From contig VBOW01000031.1 of the NCBI GenBank assembly GCA_005893275.1, forward strand, positions 1 through 57,064: DNA of 57,064 bases, read 5' to 3'. Position 1 is the stretch's first letter; the number at the start of each line of letters is the position of its first letter. The position numbers and the translations under genes are program-made. The DNA is from Candidatus Eisenbacteria bacterium (GTDB taxonomy: Bacteria > Eisenbacteria > RBG-16-71-46 > SZUA-252). This document shows, in pieces, positions 16,107-23,393 of the stretch. Under the pieces are notes generated by a model. The model did no database searches. It saw nothing but the letters and a program-made list of their open reading frames with translations, and was not told the DNA's origin.

Positions 16107-17255
16107 ATGCAGACCAAGACCCAAGCGACCCAACCCCTTCTCTCGGGCACCCCGGCCGATCTTCCGGGGCCGCTTCCCGCTCTCCAAATGCTCAATCAGG
16201 TCGCGCGCTCGCTGGGCTATGTCGAGGGGCCCAGATCGCCTTTCCTTGCGGTGATCGAGGGGGTACGGACGCTGCTCCACGCCGACGGGGTGGCGGTTCT
16301 CGTTCGGGATCCCTCGGGGGAGTACCGATTCCACGCCGCGCAAGGCGGGCTCGAGGAGTGGCGCGATTACACGCTTTCCGCTCCCGGCTCGCAGCTGCTC
16401 GAGACGCTCCACTCGCGCGATCGCATTACTCTTTTCAAGCGAAAGCAAAGGAGCCCCTGGTCGCGTGAATTCCTCCTGGCCGCCAAAATGAATTGGGGAG
16501 CGCTCGCGCCGATCCGCGTGCGGGACGAGAAAGTGGGGGCGCTCCTCGTCAACAATCGCGAGGCGGTAAACGTCCGCGCCGAGCACATCGAGGCCTTCGA
16601 GAACCTGGCAACGTTGGCGGGGGTCGCGGTTCAGGAAGTGCGGGTGCGGGAAGGGCTGGAGGACCTCTTCATGAGCGTGATCGTCTCGCTCACGATGGCG
16701 CTGGAAGCCAAGGATCCCTACACCGAAGGCCACTCGGTGCGGGTGGCCGCCTACTCCGAGGCGATCGGAAAGCAGCTCGGGCTTCCCCCGGCGACCCTGG
16801 ATATGATCCACCGCTCCTGCCTTCTCCACGACATCGGGAAAATCGCAGTCGACGAGACGATCCTCGCGAAGAAGGGTCGTTTGAACCAGATGGAGAGGGA
16901 AAAGATGGACATGCACGTCTTGATCGGTGAAAACATCCTTCGGCCGATCGCGCTTCTCCATCCCCTCCTTCCCGGCGTGCGTCATCATCACGAGCGCTTC
17001 GACGGAACCGGGCATCCGGATGGACTCCGAGGCGAGGCCATTCCGATCGAGGCGCGGATCATGGCGGTGGCGGACGCGTTCGACGCGATGACCTCGAACC
17101 GCCCCTACCGGGAGCCGCTTCCCGAGGAGGAGGCGCTCACCGAGCTGCGGCGCGCCGCGGGAGCGCAGTTCGATCCCCGGGTCGTCGCCGCCTTCGAGCA
17201 GATCTACCCCGCCGTCAAGAGAACCTTGGAGCACCTGCGGCCGCGTCGCGGGTAG
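16107..17255 (+). CDS. GAF domain - HD-GYP phosphodiesterase
   Basis: A 382-residue protein. Residues about 35-185 form a GAF sensor domain. Residues about 195-375 form an HD-GYP domain, which in this family cleaves cyclic di-GMP. Signature segments are DPYTEGHSVRVAAYS, LLHDIGKIAVDE (the HD metal pair), VRHHHERFDGTGHPDGL and IMAVADAFDAMTSNRPY. The GYP triad itself reads GHP. That substitution occurs in part of the family and does not by itself mean loss of activity. ATG 16107 was chosen with GGGGGACGAGG just upstream. It is convergent with the RsbW-like/SpoIIE pair, so a shared signalling role is possible. Confidence 0.88.
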   Translation: MQTKTQATQPLLSGTPADLPGPLPALQMLNQVARSLGYVEGPRSPFLAVIEGVRTLLHADGVAVLVRDPSGEYRFHAAQGGLEEWRDYTLSAPGSQLLETLHSRDRITLFKRKQRSPWSREFLLAAKMNWGALAPIRVRDEKVGALLVNNREAVNVRAEHIEAFENLATLAGVAVQEVRVREGLEDLFMSVIVSLTMALEAKDPYTEGHSVRVAAYSEAIGKQLGLPPATLDMIHRSCLLHDIGKIAVDETILAKKGRLNQMEREKMDMHVLIGENILRPIALLHPLLPGVRHHHERFDGTGHPDGLRGEAIPIEARIMAVADAFDAMTSNRPYREPLPEEEALTELRRAAGAQFDPRVVAAFEQIYPAVKRTLEHLRPRRG

Positions 17256-17279
17256 CGGCCCCCGTTTTAGGGGAGTCGA

Positions 17280-17738
17280 TCATCGCGCCGCGACGCGCCG
17301 GGCTTTCCGCAGCCGAACGGTGGTTCCGTGATCGCCGCGCGTCTCGAAGGTCACCTCGTCCATCAAGGCACGCATGAGAAAAAGCCCTCGTCCGTGGGGA
17401 TCGAGGAGATTGGACGGGTCGGTGGGGTCTTCGACCTTGGAGGCGTCGAACCCGCTGCCGTGATCGTCCACCCGCACCGCGATTTCTCCCGGGCTCACCC
17501 GAAAAACGAATGTGACCGTCTTGTCCTCGGCGAAGACGTTTCCGTGCTGGATCGCGTTCGTACCGGCCTCGATGACCGCGATGGTCAGCGCGTTCACGGT
17601 CTCATCGTCGAGCGCGAACTGCCCGGCGATTTCCCCGATCAATCCATGGACGAGAGAGAGAAGCTCGAGGCGGCTGCCGATGGTGAGGGTGATGGTGCCG
17701 CTTTCATCCTTCGAGGGTGTCGGCTCGGCGGCTCCCAT
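17280..17738 (-). CDS. RsbW-like anti-sigma factor kinase / ATP-binding protein
   Basis: A 152-residue GHKL-type ATPase. The N box (ALTIAVIEAGTNAIQHGN), the G1 box (VRVDDHGSGFD) and the G2 region (GRGLFLMRALMDEV) are all present, as in RsbW and SpoIIAB, which bind and inhibit a sigma factor and phosphorylate an antagonist protein. It is encoded 57 bases downstream of, and on the same strand as, the SpoIIE-type phosphatase, which would reverse the phosphorylation. The antagonist STAS protein and the sigma factor are not in the window. A TACAGT box ends 7 bases before the ATG, with no ribosome site. Confidence 0.85.
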   Translation of the reverse strand: MGAAEPTPSKDESGTITLTIGSRLELLSLVHGLIGEIAGQFALDDETVNALTIAVIEAGTNAIQHGNVFAEDKTVTFVFRVSPGEIAVRVDDHGSGFDASKVEDPTDPSNLLDPHGRGLFLMRALMDEVTFETRGDHGTTVRLRKARRVAAR

Positions 17739-17745
17739 GCTGGCT

Positions 17746-17751
17746 ACTGTA
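17746..17751 (-). promoter_or_regulatory. -10-like TACAGT before the RsbW-like gene
   Basis: TACAGT on the minus strand ends 7 bases before the ATG at 17738 and no Shine-Dalgarno is present. If real, transcription begins almost at the start codon, so the gene could be expressed independently of the phosphatase upstream. Confidence 0.4.
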
Positions 17752-17795
17752 TCAGAACCTCAAACGGCTTCGCCAACGGAATGCCCCCCGGCCTC

Positions 17796-20015
17796 TCAAA
17801 GCACCTTCAACGCGACGAGGGTAATGTCGTCCGCCTGCTCCGCACCTTCGGTGAACCGGGATAGATCGGTGGAAATGGCCTCCAGGAGCTGGCGGGCGGT
17901 CAAGTCCCGGGGGAGCTCCGCCGCGAACTGAAACAGCCGTTCCTCCCCGTAGTCTTGCATGAGGCGGTTGCGAGCGTCGGTGATCCCGTCCGTGTAGAGG
18001 ATCAGAGCGTCCCCCGGCCGGAGCGGCGTGCTGGTCTCGGCGTAGACAAACTCGGGGCGGATGCCGAGCGGGATTCCACCGAAATCGAGGAGGCGGCCCT
18101 CGCCGCTGGCCGGGAGCAGAATGGGATAATTATGCCCGGCGTTCGAAAACGACAGGCTGAGCCCCTCGGTGGATACCCGTGCCAGAAAGCAGGTCGCGAA
18201 CCGGTCGTCCGGGGTCGCGTCGTACACGAGACGATTCAGACGATCCATCATCTCGCGAACCGGCTTGCCGTCCTGCGCCTGGGTGCGGACGGAAGCCTGC
18301 ACCATCGACGCGAGGAGCGCCGCGGGCACGCCCTTTCCGGCGACGTCCGCGATCGTGACCAGGTAATTGTCGGAGCCCAGGTCGACGATGTCGTAGTAAT
18401 CCCCTCCGACCTGCTTGTTCGGCAGGTTGATCGCCGCGATGCCGAAGCGCCCCATCTCCGGCAGGCGCGTCGGCAAGAACTGCTGCTGGATGCGGCGCGC
18501 GACCGCCAGCTCCTCTTCGAGAAGAGATTTCGCGAGGTTCTCCTCGTAGAGGAGCGCGTTCTTGAGCGCCACGCTCGTTTGATTCGCGAGCGTCTGGATG
18601 AGGGAAACCTCTTCCGCGGTGTACCGCGTCTCCGTGATCTTTCGCCCCAGCGAGATCAGGCCGAGAAACTGCCCGGCGTGCCGGAGTGGCAGCAGGAGGT
18701 AGGGGCCGGTGTCGAGAAGCGGCTTCATGGCGGCGACCCCTTCCCCCGAAACGAGGTCGCGCAGTTCCTCCCGGCGCAGGATGGGCGTTCCGAGGGTCAG
18801 CTGATCGAGTCCTGCTCGCGGAATCGACGCGATCGCGCCGAGGTCGACGCCGCCCCCGAACCCGCGCACGACCGGCTCGTGCGCCGAAGGCGCGATGAGA
18901 AGCACGGTGGTACGGGCGGCCACTCCCTCGCGGAGTGTTTCCAAGACCATGTCCGCGAGCACCTTGAGGTCGAGCACGGTGAGCACCTCGCCGCTCATGT
19001 GCCGAAGGAGCGTCCGATGATCGCTCTTCTCTCGGAGGAAAACGTGCTCCAGCGCCTCTTCGAGCCAGGAGACGACGGGTTGAAACAGCACGAGGGCGAT
19101 CAGCAAGATTGCGGTCTCGAATACGGTGACGTCGAACCCCGCGACGGTTTCCAAGTACGCGTCGAGCTGGCGGATGATTGTGAGATAGACGCTCACGAGG
19201 AAGGCTGAGGTCAGCGCGTAGAGGATCGATTTCCGCGCGAGGAGCTTGGCGTCGAGGAAGCGGTACCGGACCATCGAGTAGGCGATTCCGGCCGATCCCA
19301 GGACGAGCGCGGCGACGATGAGTGTGGAACGGGTGAGCGGGGGCCAGGTCTGGTTGAAGAGAGTCGGGATCGGAACCGCGATCGCGTAGAGCCCCGCGCA
19401 CGAGGCGAGGCCTATGAAGATGGTGCGAAGCTGGACGCGGATCCGCGCGTGGGTCGCCCGACGGTAGCTCAGCCACAGCAGCGTGAGCGCGGCGACAATG
19501 TAGAGCAGATTCACCGCCGAGAATAGGATGACGTGGAAGCCGAGCGTGAGCTCGGTGGGGACCCGCGCGATATGCATCACGGTCGCGCCGATCGTGTTCC
19601 TCGCGAGCCACGCCGTCAGCCGTCCCGTGAGCGCGGCTTGGGTTTGCACCACCATGATCGCGAGATGGAACGCGTGCGGGGCGAAAATCCATAGCGCGGC
19701 GAAGGGGACGCGCCGGACGAGCCTGTTTTCGGATGGGAACACGCAGGCAAAGTAGAGGAGCGAGGGGAAGAACAGCTCCCAGAGATAATTGAAGGAGCGC
19801 AGGAGGTCGGTGCTCCCGGTGCGCGCCGCGGCTCCCGCGCCCTCGAGGATGAATCCGATCGCGCCCAGAACGGAACCGAGCCCGCCGAAGGAAAGCATCA
19901 GGGCGGTGGCCCGGTTCGCCTTTTCCCGCGGCGCCTCGCGCAGGATCACGATTCCAAGCAGAATGACGAGGCCGCCGACGATGAGGTAGAGCGTCGCGAC
20001 CGTGAAGCCGTACAT
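17796..20015 (-). CDS. Membrane-bound SpoIIE/RsbU-type PP2C phosphatase with GAF domain
   Basis: A 739-residue sensor phosphatase. The first about 300 residues hold some seven or eight membrane helices of the type found at the front of sensor kinases. A linker (around 310-345) and a GAF-like region (about 350-490, LLLPLRHAGQFLGLISLGRKI) follow. Residues about 500-739 form the SpoIIE phosphatase, with GGDYYDIVDL and TIADVAGKGVPAALLASM supplying metal-binding Asp residues, and ALILYTDGITDARN near the end. It should dephosphorylate an antagonist protein in a partner-switching circuit with the RsbW-like kinase that follows. The upstream gene, sppA, ends 14 bases before its start region. Confidence 0.9.
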   Translation of the reverse strand: MYGFTVATLYLIVGGLVILLGIVILREAPREKANRATALMLSFGGLGSVLGAIGFILEGAGAAARTGSTDLLRSFNYLWELFFPSLLYFACVFPSENRLVRRVPFAALWIFAPHAFHLAIMVVQTQAALTGRLTAWLARNTIGATVMHIARVPTELTLGFHVILFSAVNLLYIVAALTLLWLSYRRATHARIRVQLRTIFIGLASCAGLYAIAVPIPTLFNQTWPPLTRSTLIVAALVLGSAGIAYSMVRYRFLDAKLLARKSILYALTSAFLVSVYLTIIRQLDAYLETVAGFDVTVFETAILLIALVLFQPVVSWLEEALEHVFLREKSDHRTLLRHMSGEVLTVLDLKVLADMVLETLREGVAARTTVLLIAPSAHEPVVRGFGGGVDLGAIASIPRAGLDQLTLGTPILRREELRDLVSGEGVAAMKPLLDTGPYLLLPLRHAGQFLGLISLGRKITETRYTAEEVSLIQTLANQTSVALKNALLYEENLAKSLLEEELAVARRIQQQFLPTRLPEMGRFGIAAINLPNKQVGGDYYDIVDLGSDNYLVTIADVAGKGVPAALLASMVQASVRTQAQDGKPVREMMDRLNRLVYDATPDDRFATCFLARVSTEGLSLSFSNAGHNYPILLPASGEGRLLDFGGIPLGIRPEFVYAETSTPLRPGDALILYTDGITDARNRLMQDYGEERLFQFAAELPRDLTARQLLEAISTDLSRFTEGAEQADDITLVALKVL

Positions 20016-20029
20016 GGAGACGCCTTTCG

Positions 20030-22561
20030 CTATCGAGCCGCCGGCTCGTCCGGGAGGAGCGATGGGGGCGTCAGAAGAAGCGGCAGCCCGGGATTAAGCA
20101 AAATTCGACCGAGCGTACGTTCCTCGTAGGTCCGCTCCGAGGAAGACTCGAGGGAGCCTCGAACGTCCCCACCCAGCGCGCCGCCGCCATCCCCGGCAAG
20201 GCCCGACCCGCCCCCGCCCGCGCTCCCGGCGATCCGTGCCGCGACCCAGCGGGCGAGCCCGGGCAGCGGGAAGAGCCTCTGCCTGGGGTACTCCTCGATT
20301 CGGACGCGCCTTCCCTTGGGGATCCCGGCTGCCGCCTTCGCTTCCTCGATCGTCCGATCCAGCGGAGCGATTTCATCAACGAGCCCCAAGTCCACCGCCT
20401 CGCGGCCGGCGTAGACGTGCCCCTCCGCGATTTCTCGCACGCGTCCGATCTCGAGCCCGCGCCCTTCCGCGACCCGCTTCGTGAAATCGTCGTACAGCTC
20501 GAGGATCGCGCGCTTCACCACTACGCGTTCGTGCTCGTCCAGGTTCCGCTCCGGAATCTTCACGCCGAGAAGGGGGAGTGTCAGACCGCCGAACAGATCC
20601 GCGCTGCGCCCGATCTGCACGTGGTCCGACGTCAGGCCGAGCTTCTTGCCGAGGCCCTCGTTCCACGCCCAGCCGCCGATCACTCCGATCGATCCCGTGA
20701 TCGTGAACGGCGAGGCCGTGACCCTGGCCGCGTCCATGCTGATCCAATAGCCGCCGCTGGCGGCCACGCGTCCCTGGCTCACGTAGAGGGGCTTTTTCGC
20801 GCGGCGATACGCCTTCAATTCACGCGCGACGAGATCTGAGGCCAGAGGATCGCCTCCCGGGGAATCCACGCGCACGACGACCGCCTTGACGTCGCGTCGC
20901 TCGCGGAATTTCTTGAGCGCGCGGGACGTTTCGCGGCCCCGGATCCCCGTGTCCATGGCGCAGTCGCCAACGGCGTAGGCCAGCACGATCGTGGGCACCG
21001 GGCCCCACGCTTCGTCGGGCTGCCACCGCCGCCGCCGGATCTCGCGGGCTTTGGAGAGAAGCACCCGCGTGCCCGCGGCGGTCTTCGCGGCCTCTCGCAA
21101 CGCTTCGGCGCCGCCGACCTCGTCGATCCAATGAAGCTCGAGAAGCCGACGCGGGCTCATGTAGGGCTCCTGGTTCACGGTCGAATCGAGCCGGGCCCGT
21201 GTCGTGCGCCCGGAGCCCGCGACCCCCTCCGCCATCTCCAGGTAGGCGGCCTTCACGAGAGCCCGACGCTGTTCGCGGTCGGCATCGGACATGTTCCGCC
21301 GCGAGAGAGCTTCCAATGCGGACTTGTACTTGAAATAGCGCCACTCCTCGAAGCCGATGCCCGCCTTCTCGAGCGCGTCCTTCATGTACGTGCGCGATGC
21401 TTGAACACCTGGAATCAGGAGGGTCCCCAGAGGATCCATGACGATCCGGTCGGCGGCGGAGGCGAGATAGTATTCCGCGGCTCCGGCGCGGTCGATATAG
21501 ACGACCGACTTCTTTCCCGCGCGCTTGAGATCGAGGAGCTTCTCTCGAACCTCCCAGACCATCTCGACGTTCCCGTTGAATCCGGAAAGGTTGATGGCCA
21601 CGCCTCCCACGGTCGGATCCTCGATCGCGAATTGAATATCCTCGAGGATCCGTCTCAGCGGGAGCGAGCGCTCGTCGAAGAAGCGGTACGACTGGTAGAC
21701 CGCGTCGCCATGCAAGCTCATCTCGAGAAAACGCCGGCCCCGGAGGAGCCTCCCGGCGGGGTCCAGCCCGCGCACGGGCGGGCTCAGGCGACCGACGTAG
21801 CTCGTGGCGCCTCGGTCCGACTTGGCGAATTGGGTGAGCGAGCGAAATCCGGTCCGCGCCAGCGTCAGCCCGAGGGTGAGCTGAAAGCGCTCGTTCTCGC
21901 TCCACCTCCCCCCGACCAGGAGCCCCACGATCGGGCGGAGCGCGATGCCTCCCGAGGGATCTCCGTCGTCCCAGTGGCGATCGTTCTCGAGGGCGTAGCT
22001 CGCGAAGAGGAGAACGCGCGGATCGGAAAGGGGCCGGACGCCCAGGTCCAGGACACCTTGTTGCTCGCCCGACGCGATCCTTCCCGTGGACCCGAGGGAG
22101 AGCCAGGGCGTCGGGCGTAGAATGCTTCCCAGGGCGAGGAAGTTCTCCCGGCCGAACACCGAGCGGCCCGGACCGGAGAATCCGTACGCGATGCCGCCGG
22201 CCTGTCCCCCGTCGCCGCAACCAAGCCCGATCTGATACTCCCCCACCCCGCGGGGGCCCCCGGGAGCCTGAAAGATCCGATGCCGGTAGGAAAGACCGAG
22301 CCCGCTCCCGACCGAAAAACCGTAGTCGTCGCGGCGGTGATCCAAGACCTGGTTGTCCGACCACCAAAAGGCCGCCTCCGACCGCTCGAGGAGGCCCCAT
22401 TGTGCCGGGTTCCACAGGGCCGCGACCGACCCATCGTCGGTGCCCGGCGTCGTCGCAATGAGGCCGGACTCCTCGGCGTAGTGTGGAAGCCCCGCCTGCG
22501 CCGGGGGCGCCGCGGTGAGGGCCGCGAGCAGGAGCGTTCCCACCAGCGCTCGCTGCGTCAT
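20030..22561 (-). CDS. sppA: Signal peptide peptidase SppA fused to an N-terminal barrel-like domain
   Basis: An 843-residue protein. A signal peptide (QRALVGTLLLAALTAAPPAQA) is followed by about 240 residues of alternating beta strands with many Gly and aromatic residues (WSLSLGSTGRIASGEQQG-like pattern), as in outer-membrane beta-barrels. From about residue 275 comes a full double-domain S49 peptidase of the long E. coli kind. The catalytic lysine lies in FKYKSALE (Lys413) and the nucleophile in VAASGGYW (Ser602), 189 residues apart as against 200 in E. coli. A poly-Gly region lies near the C-terminus. The start ATG overlaps the terC stop (ATGA) and has GGAGGAGAA before it. Confidence 0.88.
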   Translation of the reverse strand: MTQRALVGTLLLAALTAAPPAQAGLPHYAEESGLIATTPGTDDGSVAALWNPAQWGLLERSEAAFWWSDNQVLDHRRDDYGFSVGSGLGLSYRHRIFQAPGGPRGVGEYQIGLGCGDGGQAGGIAYGFSGPGRSVFGRENFLALGSILRPTPWLSLGSTGRIASGEQQGVLDLGVRPLSDPRVLLFASYALENDRHWDDGDPSGGIALRPIVGLLVGGRWSENERFQLTLGLTLARTGFRSLTQFAKSDRGATSYVGRLSPPVRGLDPAGRLLRGRRFLEMSLHGDAVYQSYRFFDERSLPLRRILEDIQFAIEDPTVGGVAINLSGFNGNVEMVWEVREKLLDLKRAGKKSVVYIDRAGAAEYYLASAADRIVMDPLGTLLIPGVQASRTYMKDALEKAGIGFEEWRYFKYKSALEALSRRNMSDADREQRRALVKAAYLEMAEGVAGSGRTTRARLDSTVNQEPYMSPRRLLELHWIDEVGGAEALREAAKTAAGTRVLLSKAREIRRRRWQPDEAWGPVPTIVLAYAVGDCAMDTGIRGRETSRALKKFRERRDVKAVVVRVDSPGGDPLASDLVARELKAYRRAKKPLYVSQGRVAASGGYWISMDAARVTASPFTITGSIGVIGGWAWNEGLGKKLGLTSDHVQIGRSADLFGGLTLPLLGVKIPERNLDEHERVVVKRAILELYDDFTKRVAEGRGLEIGRVREIAEGHVYAGREAVDLGLVDEIAPLDRTIEEAKAAAGIPKGRRVRIEEYPRQRLFPLPGLARWVAARIAGSAGGGGSGLAGDGGGALGGDVRGSLESSSERTYEERTLGRILLNPGLPLLLTPPSLLPDEPAAR

Positions 22562-23349
22562 TTCTCCTCCCGGCGGCGCCCGCCTTTGATCGCGGCGTCT
22601 CCCTCGACCGCGGCGTCCAGTGCGGCTGCGGCCTCTCGTTCGGCCGCGGTGCTTCCCACGGCGCGTCCCTTGAGCATCGCGTAGATCGTGCTGAGCACGA
22701 AGAGCACGAGCACGATGCCGATCCCGATCCATCGAGGAATCTCGAACCCGACCACGCGAATCGCGTGAAGATACTCCAGGAGCAGTTTCACCCCGACCCA
22801 GGCCACGATGACGTAGGCGCCGTCCACGATGGCCGGATAGCGGCGCACGAGAGAGAGAATTTGCCCAATGAGCACGCGCATCGCGATGATCCCGAGCAGC
22901 CCGCCCGAGAGAATCACCCACAGCTTGCGCGACATTCCCACGGCGACCAGAATCGAATCGATGGCGAACACGATGTCGGTGGACTCCACGCGGATCACCG
23001 TCGTCCAAAAGAGCGACAATCCAAAGAGCGTGGACGCCGCCGGATGGGCGGCGCGTCTTGCGTCATCCGGGCGGCTCCAGAAGTGCCGGACCGGAAGGTA
23101 GAGAAGATAGAGCCCGCCGATGAGCTTGACCCACCCCCAATGGATCAAGTGCACGGCCGAGAGTGTCGCCGCGACGCGGAAGGCGAAGGCGCCGATGATG
23201 CCGTACCGGAGCGCCTTCCTCTGCTGCCGTTTGGGGAGCGGAAGCACGAGCACCGCCAACACGAGTGCGTTGTCCGCGCTCAGCGCTGCTTCGAGCAGGA
23301 CCAGGAGCCCGATCGTGAGGAGGTCGGCGCCTTCGATGGAAAAGGGCAT
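22558..23349 (-). CDS. TerC family integral membrane protein
   Basis: A 263-residue membrane protein of the TerC/YkoY family, which is associated with metal-ion export and tellurite resistance and in some bacteria supports secreted metalloenzymes. The acidic membrane motifs EAALSADNALVLAVLV and VESTDIVFAIDSI are the family's hallmark and lie in the first and about fifth helices. About seven helices are present. The protein ends in a charged cytoplasmic tail rich in Ala and Glu. It overlaps sppA by 4 bases (ATGA), so the two are translated together. Its own start lies 44 bases from the divergent kinase gene, and a TACCAT box stands 10 bases before the ATG. Confidence 0.9.
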   Translation of the reverse strand: MPFSIEGADLLTIGLLVLLEAALSADNALVLAVLVLPLPKRQQRKALRYGIIGAFAFRVAATLSAVHLIHWGWVKLIGGLYLLYLPVRHFWSRPDDARRAAHPAASTLFGLSLFWTTVIRVESTDIVFAIDSILVAVGMSRKLWVILSGGLLGIIAMRVLIGQILSLVRRYPAIVDGAYVIVAWVGVKLLLEYLHAIRVVGFEIPRWIGIGIVLVLFVLSTIYAMLKGRAVGSTAAEREAAAALDAAVEGDAAIKGGRRREEK

Positions 23350-23379
23350 GGAGGCTCGAATGGTACCCCAATTCCGGGC

Positions 23380-23385
23380 TATAGT
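23380..23385 (+). promoter_or_regulatory. -10-like TATAGT before the kinase gene (leaderless)
   Basis: TATAGT ends 8 bases before the ATG at 23394, with no Shine-Dalgarno. It lies in the 44-base gap shared with the divergent terC-sppA unit. Confidence 0.45.
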
Positions 23386-23393
23386 GACGCGTC

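Noticed and set aside
17256-17279. CCCCC-GTTTTA-GGGG hairpin as a terminator between convergent genes
   Set aside because: The stem is only 4-5 bp and has no T-run in either direction.
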